NCBI GenBank assembly: GCA_963575745.1
Contig: CAUYUJ010004341.1
Location: 30,001-70,918, forward strand
Direction: 5' to 3'
DNA length: 40,918 nucleotides
Origin: Prorocentrum cordatum
Lineage: Eukaryota > Sar > Dinophyceae > Prorocentrales > Prorocentraceae
A model generated the notes under the pieces. That model had not been told where the DNA came from, did not search any database, and saw only the letters and a program-made list of their open reading frames with translations. Below are positions 1-9,547 of the stretch, piece by piece (within the stretch, counting starts at the first letter, position 1; the number at the start of each line of letters is the position of its first letter). The position numbers were made by a program, and so were the translations under genes.

Positions 1-113
1 CGCGCGGCGCTAAGGCGAGAACCACATGTTGAAAACGAACCGCCCTGAATCCGTGAAACCCGCGCACGTTTTTGAAACGAATGCGCGCGGCGCTAAGGCG
101 AGAGCCACATCAT
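1..113 (+). repeat. Direct repeat pair, 83-bp spacing
   Basis: A 27-bp word containing GGCGCTAAGGCGAGA and ending CCACAT occurs at 1-27 and again at 84-110 with one change. The second copy is preceded by TTTTTGAAACGAAT. A diverged relative (TTTTGAAACGAATG, then GGCGAGAGCCGCATG) lies at 19356-19399, so this is a dispersed family. The window edge may cut a longer array. Confidence 0.7.
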
Positions 114-656
114 CCTCCAGGTGCCAGAATCTCGTGTCCCCGTGCGGGAAGCTTTATCCTTGTGCCGGAAGGAGGGGGGGTTCTTAAATCGTTCCCGCGG
201 TTGCGCTTTTCTTTTTATGACCGTTTTCTGAAAGGCGATGTCTGGCAAGACGCGAGGGCGTCATGCAGCTGACAGGGCTCAAGGACAGCCCAAACGCTTG
301 AAAGTAAGACCTGTGGGCTGGGGTAGAGGCGAACCAGCCAATAACCAATCGGGAGAGGGGGGGGAGAGAAACTGAGAGAACCAGAGGAGAACGAGTGCGC
401 TGTGGCACGCGCCCTCCCGCAAGCCACGCACGGGCTGCGGCAGCTCTGCGGGGCCGCCCCGTGCGGCGGCTCCCGGCCGGCAGCTCGGCGCGTGCCTCCT
501 CGGTGTCGAGGCGCAGCGCAGCTTCAGCTTCTGTCGTCGGAGAGCGAAGGGGGGAAGGGACAATCAAACGACGCGAAGATCGGGACAAAATCGGATCGGG
601 ATATTTCGAAATCTCTGAGAATAGGCGGGTTTGGAGGATGTATTGGGCGCCGCGGC
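114..656. other. No recognisable gene
   Basis: GC-rich DNA with open frames on both strands (one plus-strand frame runs from 395 to 1339). The translations are Ala/Arg/Ser/Pro-rich and run into the CCT tract, which is typical of chance ORFs in GC-rich low-complexity DNA. I see no domain, RNA gene or regulatory site. Confidence 0.6.
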
Positions 657-709
657 CGCTCCAGAGCGTTCCGGAACGCTCTGTGAGCGCTCCGGAACGC
701 TCTGGAGCG
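657..709. repeat. Perfect 19-bp inverted repeat nesting a 20-bp palindrome
   Basis: Arms 657-675 and 691-709 are exact reverse complements around a 15-bp spacer. The left arm overlaps a perfect 20-bp palindrome at 663-682 (AGAGCGTTCC/GGAACGCTCT). Two mutually exclusive hairpins are therefore possible. The core TTCCGGAA recurs as TCCGGAA in the right arm. Function is unknown. Confidence 0.8.
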
Positions 710-1028
710 ATTTATCCCGATCTTAGCCTTGTTTTAGACAAGGAACAGGCCTTCTCAGAAGGCGGCGGGACTTCTCGGAAGGCCCTCGCGCCTCCTGAGA
801 TGCTTCTCAGTGTCTCTGGGGAAGGCCCGGACCATTTCTCAAAAGGCCGGGGCACTTCCGAATCTTCTCAGCAGACCCTCTCCTTCTCGACTCCCCCCCC
901 GCGCGCCACCTGTCTTTTGCACCGTACCCTGAGGGCACCTCCCGGCCCCAGAACGCTCGAACAATGGAGCCGCGCCTTGGCACTTGCGGGCACGACTCGC
1001 GCGCGCGGCTCAGGGCAACGAGTCACCG
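710..1028. other. No gene; degenerate CTTCTCAGAAGGC-like repeats
   Basis: The stretch 745-880 contains several imperfect copies of a CTTCTC(A/G)GAAGGC word, itself a small palindrome. The rest has no supported feature. Confidence 0.45.
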
Positions 1029-1247
1029 CTACCCCTCCTCCTCCTCCTCCTCCTGCTCCTGCTCATGCTCCTCCTCTCCTCCTCCTCCTCCTTCTTCGCC
1101 TCCTCCTCCTCCTCCTCCTCCTTCTCCTCCTCCCCCTCCTCCTCCCGCTCATTCGCCCTCCTCCTCCTCTTCCTCCTCCTCCTCCTCCGCCTCCTCCCCC
1201 TTCTCTTCCTCCTCCTCCTCCTCCTCCTCCTCCTCCTCCTCCTTTCT
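1029..1247 (+). repeat. CCT/CTC trinucleotide tract
   Basis: About 220 bp of nearly pure (CCT)n with occasional interruptions, all pyrimidine on the plus strand. The poly-Pro, poly-Ser and poly-Leu ORFs through it are artefacts of the repeat. Confidence 0.95.
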
Positions 1248-1840
1248 CCTTGTCGGGGCGTCTGCACCGCTTAGCTGCTTCTGCCGTGAGGTCGGTGCTG
1301 GGCGCGTTTACGGTCGGGCATGTTTTGGCGTTGGGTTGATGCTGGTAATGCCAGGGGCCTTACAGTGGGGGCGCGCATCAAGAAACCATATGCTTTTCGT
1401 CAGGGCAACCTGGGTTTCTCCGCTCCTCGCGCTGCGCGGTGACCTCCCGCAGCAGTTGAAGGAGCTGCTGCGTTCAGGGTGCTCCAGCTTTCCCCTCAGG
1501 TGCACCTCGCGCACGGGTTCTCAGGGTTGGGTTTTTTGCGAGGGTTTCTTGCGGCCGCGCCCGCACTGCATTGGTCCCTGAAAACGACAGGGCCGTTTTT
1601 GTTACCCGTGTCTGTTTTGCCGTGCTGGTTGCCAGTGCCGAGGCCGTTTCTGTTGCCCGTTCCGTCGCCGTCTTTGTTTCCGTTTCCAGCTCCGGTTCCA
1701 TTCCTGAAGTCGTTGTTGTTCCTTACCTAGGCTCTGCCTAGAGGGTTCTCACTCTCTTTCTTAAAGGGGCCGGGCAGTGGAAACCGCCCCGGGGGGTCCC
1801 CCGGTATCCACCCCGCGGTTCCCCCAGTTGCGCCCCCTGG
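1248..1840. other. No recognisable gene
   Basis: Unique-looking GC-rich DNA. 1590-1715 has a loose CCGTTTC(T/C)GTTGCC-like repetition. I see no coding signal beyond short chance ORFs. Confidence 0.5.
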
Positions 1841-1847
1841 GTTCACC

Positions 1848-2500
1848 CAGCTTAGCTTAGCTTAGCTTAGCTAAGCTTAGCTTAGCTAAGCTAAGCTTAG
1901 CTTAGCTTAGCTTATATCATCTCATCTTAGCTTAGCTGAGCCTAGCCTGGTTTAGCTTAGCGTTGCTTCTCTTAGCTCAGTTTAGCTTATCTTAGCTCAG
2001 TTTAGCTTAGCTTAGCTTGGCTTGGCTTGGCTTGGCTTAGCCTAGCCTATCCTAGCGTAGCTTAGCTTAGCATATCGCAGCATAGCTTAGCTTTTGTTAG
2101 CTTAGCTTAGCGCAGCGCAGCATAGCGCAGCGCAGCATTAGCACAACATATAATAGCATAGCATAGCCAAGCATAGCATAGCATAGCATAGCATAGCATA
2201 GTATAGCTCAACATAGCATGGCATAGCATAGCATAGCGCAGCATAACATAGCACAATATAGCATTGATTAACATATCACAGCGCGTCACAGCATAGCATA
2301 GCACAGCGCGGCATAACATAGCATAGCACAGCGCGGCATAACATAACATAGCATAGCATAGCGCAGCATAGCATAGCGCAGCATAGCATTGCATAGCCTA
2401 GCCTAGCCTAGCCCAGCATAGCATTGCGCAGCATAGCATTGCATAGCATATCATAGCAGAGCAGAGCAGAGCAGAGCAAAGCGTAGCATAGCATAGCGCA
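1848..2500 (+). repeat. Pentanucleotide array, (TTAGC)n grading into (ATAGC)n
   Basis: Roughly 650 bp of 5-bp repeats. Up to about 2100 the unit is mainly TTAGC, including self-complementary AGCTAAGCTTAGCT stretches. From about 2130 to 2500 it is mainly ATAGC with GCGCAGC variants. The unit sequence changes progressively along the array. Confidence 0.95.
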
Positions 2501-3250
2501 GCACATCACCCACTATTGTTGCTGCTGCTATATATATATGTACTAGAAGGAGAAGAAGGAGGACGGTGTTTACCGCTCCTACTAATGTTGCTTTCCTAGA
2601 GGCTCCATCTCCTAGGTAGGGTTGTGCTGGGATACTGGCCGTCTCCAGTCGCTCCTTTTTGCGGCTTCCATGTTTCAAGACACGTTTGCGGAAAAGGTGA
2701 ACAAAAAACGGCCCGGCTGTGTTTGGGGACACTGAGCCAGGGGCTCCTGGAGACAGCGGCCCCAGCGCAGACCCCCCCCCAATCAGCCCTGATGCAGGGG
2801 GGGGGGGTCGCGACATGGCTATAGCCAGAGCCGGAGCCGCTCACGATGTTGGGTCGTGGGCGTCGCCGAAGCCATCTCGCGGGCCGGGGTCGCGCGGTCG
2901 TGGGCGTGACCGCGGCCCTGTCGGGCGGGGGCTGCCAGGCCTGCCGGCTGGGGTCGCGGGGTCGTGGGCGCAGCCGAAACCTCTGCGCCGGCTTAGGTTG
3001 CAGGGCCGTGAGCGCTCATTCCTCCCTCCTCTTCCCCCCCCTCACCGCCCACCAAACCACCCCAACCCAACCCGAAGGCCCCTATTTGCCCTCCATTTCC
3101 AGTTGGGGGGGGTCGGGGAACGTTGAGAAAACACACATGAAGCTCGTACCCCCCCCAACCCGAAATTCGGGTCTTCGGGTTGGGTTGGGGTGGTTTGGTA
3201 GGTAGCCACCCCCGCCCTTTTTCTTCATGTCTCCTCCCCTTCTCTCGTCC
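2501..3250. other. No recognisable gene
   Basis: Contains a short (TA)n near 2530, G/C homopolymer runs near 2770 and 2800, and two imperfect GGGGTCGCG(G/C)GGTCGTGGGCG units at about 2886-2970. No coding or RNA feature can be supported. Confidence 0.45.
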
Positions 3251-3254
3251 GTTG

Positions 3255-3690
3255 CGATGGACGGTGGTTTTTGGTCTCGGAAGTGTGGGCCTGTCGTAAT
3301 TTGCGAGCTGGCTGCGGCTTCGGGAGCGCGAGCCCGTCGTAATTTGCAATGGTTTGCGGCTTCGGTAGCGCGAGTCTGTCGTAATTTTGCGGATCAGTGG
3401 TTTTGGGGGGCGCGGACCTATTGTAATTTAGGTGAGTCTGCGGCCTTGGGAGCGCGAGCCTGTTGTAATTAATGTCTCAGGGCTTGTGGCTTCGGGACCG
3501 CGAATCTGTTGAATTCACAGGGGGGGGGCTCGGGATCGCGATAGCGTTGTAATTTACCCGGGTTTGTGGTCTCGGGGGGCGCGAATCCGTCGTCATGTTC
3601 GATGGGTTGTGGTTTTCGCTCGGATTTGGGAGCGTGCGAGTATGTAGTATGTTACAAGATGTTGCGGCCTCGAGAGCGCGAATTTCTTGT
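3255..3690 (+). repeat. Degenerate tandem repeat, GGGAGCGCGAGCCTGTCGTAAT type
   Basis: About seven imperfect units of 50-65 bp, each with a GCGGCTTCGGGAGCGCGA-like core followed by (C/T)TGT(C/T)GTAATTT. Single diverged units recur at about 4318-4336, 4705-4815 and 5070-5190. Confidence 0.7.
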
Positions 3691-4431
3691 CACACGCGCC
3701 GTTGGCCACCTTCTTCGGAGGGAAGGTGGGTGATCCCGCAGAGGGCTCCCCCCACCAAGCCGCAGCGTGCTGTGTTCGGTCGGCCACCCCGCCTAAGTCG
3801 CCGCCGTAGGGTCCTAGCTTCGTCGCGGGTGGCACTTCTCTCCCAGTCCCTGGTTTTGCCTGTCTGCTTCCGGCCTCGTCCCCTCCCCTCGGCCTCGGCT
3901 TCTTTCCTTCTTCTTACTTGCCCTGTTGCTCTTTACTTCGTCTGCTTGCGGCTGCTTCTCCTCTCTTGTTCCTTGTCCTTCCCCTTTCCTCCTGCTCCCT
4001 GCCTGCTGTCTCCGCCCGGCCCCCCTTCCGCCTGTCCGCTTGCCCTGGCGGCCCCAGCCTCCCGCCTGCGCGTTCGTCGTCGCCTGCCTGCTTATTCTCC
4101 CCTCCTCCCCTCCCTTTTGCCGGGCAGCAAACCCTGCCAGGGAGCAGCGTGAGCTTCTAGTGTCTGTTCGCCAGTCCCCCATAGACCAGGCGCCCTCCTC
4201 ACCATTTGTCCCTCCTCCCCTTGCCAGCATTCTGCCGTTGTCGTTACGCGCAGCGGGCGGTACGGCTCAAGAGCCGAACTTCGCGGAGTCTCGCCAAGCT
4301 TTCTCCTGTGCGGGACACGGGAGCCTGTCGTAATCCGGAAGGGCTTTGCCCTCTGCCGCTGGCTCCCCGTTCAAAATCGGAGATGTCAGAGCTCTGGTCC
4401 TCCTAGATGGGGTCGGTGTACATGAAGTCAC
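3691..4431. other. No recognisable gene; C/T-rich
   Basis: A pyrimidine-rich stretch (about 3830-4140) without a clean repeat unit. Overlapping ORFs are Ser/Pro/Leu-rich and unconvincing. No site is supported. Confidence 0.45.
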
Positions 4432-4534
4432 AGGATCGCGCCGCATCGCCGATGCATCGGCGAGGCGCCTCGATGCGGAGCCCGATTTCCTCCACGCCGA
4501 CGGCGCCGATGCATCGTCGATGCGGCGCGATCCT
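4432..4534. repeat. Foldback element with 31-bp arms (30/31 match)
   Basis: Arm 4432-4462 (starts AGGATCGCGCCGCATCG) is the reverse complement of 4504-4534 with one mismatch, across a 41-bp spacer that carries the palindrome AGGCGCCT. Each arm also contains the small palindrome CGATGCATCG or a near copy. This is a candidate MITE or foldback unit. I see no clear target-site duplication. Confidence 0.85.
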
Positions 4535-5189
4535 CCGTCCTCAAGAGCTATGCTGGGGTGCTTCGGCGCCGTTGTGAGAACGATTGGGGACATCGTGCGA
4601 GGGCGACTGGCAGTCGGCAGTCGCTTCGAGATGCCGGAGTTGTCGTTGAGGCGCTTCGCTTCCTGTTGAGGGCACGAAGCTATGGCACAGTGCGCGGGGG
4701 ACGCTGGCCTCGGGATCGCGAGCGTGGCGTGAGTTACTAGGGATTCTGGCCTCGGGGGCACGACCCTGGCGCACTCTACAAGGGAATGCGGCCTCGGGGG
4801 CGCGAACTTCAAGCAGTGGCGAAGCGTCCCGGCTCGCTTATAGCCCCACCAAACAATGATATGAGAACCTTTTGGTGGCTCCCACGAAATGTTCTTGGAA
4901 CATGTCTGGCTGGGACTGTCTTGTTTTAACACATCGGATTTATGTTCGAAGAACCTTGTTTTTGTTGTTCGAACATGTTTGGGTTCTAAGAACATCTCGT
5001 GGTATGACTGTAGGAGTTCCGGGACGGCGGGTCCCTGTTTAAGAACTGGTGCGCACACAGTTTGTTGGGTTCGAGCGTCGCGAGCACGAGCCTGGTGCAT
5101 GTTGAGGGGGGGTCTGGCCTCGGGAGCGCGAACCCGGCGGGGTCGGTCGCACGATTCACGGGTGATTCTGGCCTCGGGGGTTCTGTCGC
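4535..5189. other. No gene; scattered TCTGGCCTCGGG-type repeat units
   Basis: Around 4700-4815 and 5060-5190 are diverged units of the 3255-3690 family (TCTGGCCTCGGGAGCGCGAA and variants). They flank a separate foldback element at 4882-5002. The rest holds nothing I can support. Confidence 0.5.
4882..5002. repeat. AT-richer 121-bp foldback element
   Basis: Arms 4882-4901 (CCACGAAATGTTCTTGGAAC) and 4983-5002 are reverse complements at 18 of 20 positions. The interior repeats GTTCGAA/GAAGAACC/GTTCGAACATG words, giving nested hairpins. Base composition is clearly more AT than the surroundings, suggesting an inserted unit. No convincing target-site duplication. Confidence 0.7.
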
Positions 5190-5585
5190 AGGCCTGGAGG
5201 TTGACACCAACACAACTCTCGGCGTTGTGCCTCCACCGACGGACGGAGATCCCGATCTCAGCGATGGTGGTAATGCTCTGGCTTCGAGGGCGGCCGAACT
5301 ATTACCACCAACCCCGAACTCGAGGCTCATCTTTTCGGGCCGAACGAAAGGGGGGAGAGGGAAAGGGTGGGTTGCGAAATCTGCTGCATGCAGCTGGTTT
5401 CGGCCCCGCCGCCGAGCCCATTCCTCGATACACGGCCGCCTCCGGCGCCGGGAGGTGCCGGGAAAATCAGCCACGCGAGCTGATTCTCAAGCCCCCCCTT
5501 TGCTATCCCCCCCTTTCGCCCGGCCAGATCTTCCCCCCGTGGAGGCACCCCCCCTGTCTTGGTGTTGGTGCCCATTTCCAGGCCT
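5190..5585. repeat. Large imperfect foldback element (~395 bp)
   Basis: The ends AGGCCTGGA (5190-5198) and TCCAGGCCT (5577-5585) are inverted. Pairing continues inward through CACCAACAC/GTGTTGGTG and GTGCCTCCA/TGGAGGCAC, and later through a CGAAAGGGGGG-type stretch (about 5340-5390 against 5475-5525). The left arm carries an extra hairpin of its own, TGGTGGTAAT...ATTACCACCA (about 5265-5313). I read it as a MITE-like foldback with a secondary insertion. No coding content. Confidence 0.6.
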
Positions 5586-5599
5586 CCAGTGATGGCTTC

Positions 5600-5910
5600 G
5601 GGGCTCCGGTTTCGGGGCTCCGTGAGCGCCCAGGTCCGTCTCCCAGAGGGCCCCACAAGAGCGGTTCCAGCGCAGCTCACGAGGCGCCCAGAGCGATTCC
5701 AGGACGGCCTACAGCAGCTGGCCCCAAGAGGCTCCCAGGAGGCATCAAAACTGCCTCCACGAGGCCACCCCCAAAGACCTTCCCCAGAGGCCTCCAGGAT
5801 GCTCCAATCCACCGCCCCAGAGGCTCCCAGAAGGCCCAGGGGGTCTCTCAAGATACATCCAGTCACCCCCAGGTGGTCCCCCAGACATTCTCCAGAAGGC
5901 TCCGCAGAGT
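5600..5910 (-). repeat. Degenerate (CCCAGAGGCCTC)-type repeat
   Basis: C/A/G-rich repetition of GAGGC(C/T)(C/T)CCAG(A/G)A-like words about 20-25 bp apart. In reverse complement it matches the GGCCTCTTGGG family at 17330-17900 and 33935-34722. A further short stretch in the same orientation is at 6430-6530. Confidence 0.6.
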
Positions 5911-6594
5911 TTGCGAACGACCCCGAAGTCCGACGACGACGATACCGCGAAGGCTTTGGATACGGAAATCAAAGGGCAAGGAACTCAGGGTCTCGCAAAC
6001 TTGGGCAAGGAAGCCAAGGTTGGGCTGGAGTGCGCCAAGGTCTGTCCCCCCAGGGTGATGTTATTATCCAGGACCCCCGGCGCAGGGGATGGAGCGCGAT
6101 TTGGGGCGACCGGCAGCGCGCGGCATTGGGATAGCAGCCCGAGGGTAGAGGGCAGGGGAAGGGGGGGATAGTTTTTCTCTTGCACGCCACTTGCAGCGCT
6201 TTGACATCAGCGCCACGCATGTGCGCACTACGCAGCTGCCGTGAGCACGGCTTCCGCGCTCCACGCCTCCAGGCGCCTTTTCAACCGCCCATCGTTCGGA
6301 GTGCGCCCTCGCCGCAGCCGCGCGGGCGAGCGTCTGCACCGATGCCGGATGATGACGATTCCTCAAGGAGGGCCCGGAGAGGCCAACATCATTGGTTTTC
6401 CTCAGGTTTTTGAAGGATTTGGGCATTTGTTTCTTTTCGGCCTTCCGAAGACCTCGAGGCGGCCCAAGAAGCCCCCAAGATCGCCCCGAAGTCGTCCACG
6501 AGACCTCCAAGATGGCCCCATGACGGCGAAGAGCCTTCGCACAGAACGACGTCGCCAACGCAAACAGTATAGCCAGAGGCGGCCAGTATTTCTG
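5911..6594. other. No recognisable gene
   Basis: Unique-looking DNA with overlapping short ORFs on both strands, none with domain-like sequence. 6430-6530 is a short copy of the GGCCCAAGA-type repeat. Confidence 0.45.
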
Positions 6595-7412
6595 CTATTG
6601 GCAGGTGCGTTTTGTCCGCCAAAAATTACGCCGTCTTTCCGAGGAGGGCATCGCCGAAACCGCGGTCAGGGCCATCAGGTGGGCGTTGATCGAAGAAGCC
6701 GGGCATGAAGTTTCAAAGCCCTTTGTGTTCCGACTCGGATCCATGACATGGTTGATCCTGATGTGCAATCGCTCGGCAACAAATGCATACATCACAGCGG
6801 CGCGGCGCTCCCACTGGTCGGCCACATCAAACATCATGAGATGGTTCGGGAGGAAGTGCTCTGTGCCGTGCGCCTCGGTGTGTAGTCGAATGGGTTCGGC
6901 ATTGGCTCCCCGCGCCTGCGCCCCCCCTTCGCGCAAGCCCGCGCGCGCCTGCTTCACCGCGACAATGACTGAGAGCGTCGCGCACGCTGCTTGAAACGAG
7001 GCTGTCTGTCTGTCTTCGACATTCCTCGACCGCCCACAATACCACAATTCCGCCTGACGCCCGGGCGACCTGGGCGGCCCGGGCGCCCGGGCGCCTGGGC
7101 GTCCGGGCGCCTTGGGCGCTCCCGGCGTCCGGGCGTCGGGGCGCGGGCGCCCTGGGCGCTCCCCGCGTCCGGGCGTCTGGCCCGCCGGGCGTCCGGGCGC
7201 CCATGGCGCCCTGAGCCTGGCGACGGCGGGCCCCAGGCGCCGGGGCGCTTTAGGCGCCGGGGCGCCCGGGCGCCCGGCCGGGCCCTGGTAAAATTGCGCC
7301 ATCCCTCGACCGCCGCGTCGAGAAGATAGAGCTCCACGACATGCCTGAGCAGCGCACGCATGCCCAGGAACTCCTGACGCGGAGGCCCTGATCTAGTCCT
7401 CCTGCAGGGCAC
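6595..7412 (-). pseudogene. Transposon-derived protein fragment (transposase-tail-like)
   Basis: Two protein-like stretches are readable on the minus strand. One, from about 7385 down to 7295, contains FLGMRALLRHVVELYLLDA. The other, from about 6995 down to 6598, contains LHTEAHGTEHFLPNHLMMFD, then QWERRAAVMYAFVAERLH, then RNTKGFE. From memory the order (a helical LL...ELLDLL-like segment, a FxPxHxxxxD motif, then ERLHxRxxxxxxxxRNTxxFExS) resembles the C-terminal part of proteins from DNA transposons that are repetitive in dinoflagellates. That family assignment is tentative. A GC minisatellite (7050-7290) splits the two parts and the frames do not join, so it is probably dead. No start codon or splice signal could be fixed. 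Confidence 0.4.
7050..7290 (+). repeat. GGGCGYCC/GGGCGCC minisatellite
   Basis: About 240 bp of imperfect 9-11 bp units such as GGGCGCCCGGGCGTCC. It lies inside the minus-strand transposon-derived fragment and keeps long Arg/Pro/Gly/Ala-rich frames open by composition alone. Confidence 0.85.
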
Positions 7413-7650
7413 GGCACCCGTCGAGTATTCTGAACCAGCGGCTCGACCCCGCCCTCCCCCGCGCGTGGCACAGCCGCCAATCCTGCATGAAATTCCAGGG
7501 ATCGCGGGATAAGATCTTACGATTGCACCAGCACGATCTCACGATCTCGCGGAATGAGATCTCGGGAAAGCCTCTCTGCACGAATGCACCAGCAGGAAGC
7601 TCTCTGCGGTCAATGTGCCGTTTTGCATGGCTGCGTGAAAACAATTGATG

Positions 7651-8310
7651 TCATTGCTGTCCATTCCGGGGGCGCATGTCAGGGCCCATCGGATTGCCGC
7701 TGGGCGCGAATCTGAGCCCGCACGTCATGTGCAAATTCTCGAAGCGGCCTCTTGTCACTGCCCCTGCGGTCCCCCAAGTGTGCGCCGCGCTGAAAAGATC
7801 GGCGGCTACGAACACATCTGCGCTGCCGTGCAGTCGGAAACGCGTCGGGTCTGCGCAAGAAGATTTCCCGAAAGACACTAGGTCCAACTCAGCTGTGCCT
7901 GGGCTCTTTTTTCGCATGTCGCAATGTCGCAAGCGCGGCATCAAACCATTGGCACTTTGCTGTCCATCGACGCGATATGGCGATGCCATCGAGATCGGCG
8001 AGCTTGTGTTCGAGGCGCCCGAAAACGAGCGCGCCCCTGCCGCCGACACGCACGGGGGCGCCTGCTGTCGCGAGGCCACTCGGCCCCGGTAGGTGCAACT
8101 TCAAGCGCACGGCAAAAGTGGCGCCCCAGCCGCCATGGACTTCAGTGAACCAGCTGTGGCGGACAATCCCAGGTGTCACCCACGCGTTGCCGCTGCCAAT
8201 CTGATGCTTCCCCAGATCCAGGAACGTGAAAGATAGGGTTCTGCCCTTCCCGTCGTCGCCGACGTCGGACGTGCCGCCGGGGCTGAACTCACCACGCCCT
8301 GGCTCGGATC
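7651..8310 (-). pseudogene. Unrecognised minus-strand coding remnant
   Basis: On the minus strand the frame is open from about 8310 to 7889 and reads as a plausible globular protein: GKGRTLSFTFLDLGKHQIGS, then WVTPGIVRHSWFTEVHGGWG, then GALVFGRLEHKLADLDG. It then stops. A neighbouring frame continues with GSADVFVAADLFSAAHTWGT and RFENLHMTCGLRFAP down to 7651. The two look like one protein broken by a frameshift, or two exons. No start codon opens the better frame before position 8179. I do not recognise the family. It could belong to the same mobile element as 6595-7412, which is inference only. Confidence 0.35.
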
Positions 8311-8462
8311 ACCGCTTCGCGACAGCGCGGCCGCGAACAGCTCTTTCAGCGCTGGGCTTTCTGATTCCAGGGGGGTGAGCAGCCTGTTGGGCTCCTACAA
8401 GGCCACTTCCAGCTTCCGCCGTTCGCCAGCTGCATGGATTGCGCGCTGCGGGCGGATTCAAA

Positions 8463-8700
8463 CTATCCGCGGCTGATTTGTTTGATCTTCCCTTCGCCAT
8501 TGTTAGTTGGTCTAGCCGCCTCCACCACGCGAAACGTCTTGATCTTGGACGCGAGCCCCTGATGCGTCACGCGTCGCGATGGAAGAACTTCTGCGCCGCT
8601 TCTTGCCCCCAACGAACCGATCGAGATCGCCGCCCCTTCTGCGCCATTCCGCCGCGACCCCGCCACGGCGGTCTCGACTGAAACAGAGCCGGCGCTGCGC
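8463..8700 (-). other. Possible minus-strand coding fragment
   Basis: The minus frame ending at 8463 contains a non-repetitive, protein-like stretch (AAISIGSLGARSGAEVL, then VTHQGLASKIKTFRVVEAA). Upstream, at higher coordinates, the same frame turns into Pro/Ser low complexity from the GGA tract. It could be the N-terminal side of the fragment at 7651-8310, but no junction is visible. Family not recognised. Confidence 0.25.
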
Positions 8701-8774
8701 TGGAAGGGGCGGTTGAGAGCGCCTGCGCAGGAAAGGCGCGAAGCGCTGGATGGGGGCAGGAACAGCAGTGCCAT

Positions 8775-8890
8775 GCGATAGGGGGGGGAGGTCCAGGAGG
8801 GGGAGGAGGTCGAGGAGAGGGAGGAGGAAGGAGGAGGGGGAGGAGGAAAAAGAGGAGGAGGAGGAGGAGGAACGCAAAGCGCTGGAGAGA
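8775..8890 (+). repeat. GGA/GAG purine tract
   Basis: About 110 bp of (GGA)n with AGG/AAG interruptions. Confidence 0.9.
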
Positions 8891-9250
8891 GGATCGGGGA
8901 GGCGCAGCTCAAAGCGAACAGCGCAAGCGCCGGAGGGGGCAAGCGCAGCGCAAGGCGCTTGGAGGGGCGGAAGTTCGCAAACACAGGGAAAAATACATTC
9001 AACAACCTCGACCGCGGAATGACCTAATTTCGACCATTACAATACCAACGTTGACCAACCAAGAAACACTTCCCCAAAAGCTCGAACACCAATTATAGTT
9101 CAACTTCAAGGTCTGAGTTGTTGGAGTTAGTCTACACGTTAAAACTTGCATGCCGTGGTTTAGAATTGCAGCTGAAGTTTCGCAAGTTATGTTTAAGCTG
9201 CAATGCCGCAAGGGAACAGAACCTCGATATCACCATGCGCAGGATATCAG
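8891..9250. other. No recognisable gene
   Basis: Local composition becomes AT-richer between about 8990 and 9230. No ORF, RNA gene or repeat can be supported there. Confidence 0.5.
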
Positions 9251-9254
9251 AAGA

Positions 9255-9520
9255 GCCGCGTGAACCCCACGAACCCTGGGAGCCCCGTGGGCCTTGCGAG
9301 CCTTGCGAGCCCTGCGGGCTCTCTTGGCCCCAGAGACAACGTGAGCCCCGCAACCCCTGTAGGCCATGCGAGCCCAGCGTTCTTTATCAGTCCTGGGCCC
9401 GAAGGGCCGCGTGAGCCCTGCGAGCCCTACGGGCTGTTTTTCGGGCCCCAAGGGCCGCGAGAGCATGTGAGCCTTGCGTGCCTCGCGGCCCCTACGGGCT
9501 CTCCACTAGCAGCCCCCCAA
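9255..9520 (+). repeat. GAGCCCTGC minisatellite
   Basis: Imperfect 9-bp units (GAGCCCTGC, GAGCCTTGC, GAACCCCAC). They translate into collagen-like Gly-x-x or Glu-Pro-x strings on either strand, which I attribute to the repeat. Confidence 0.8.
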
Positions 9521-9547
9521 GCAGCCCTCGAAAGCGCCGAGTGTTTT

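Noticed and set aside
395-1581. Long plus-strand ORFs of 314 and 205 codons
   Set aside because: They run through the CCT tract and read as Pro/Ser/Leu strings, with several frames open at once, as expected of the repeat.
4255-4275. Another spliced-leader relic (CGGCTCAAGAG)
   Set aside because: Only the last eight or so bases match; the CCGTAGCCA part is absent and no gene follows.
9118-9466. Collagen-like GSQGSQGPRG / EPREPHEP sequence
   Set aside because: Explained by the 9-bp GAGCCCTGC minisatellite, with no start or domain context.
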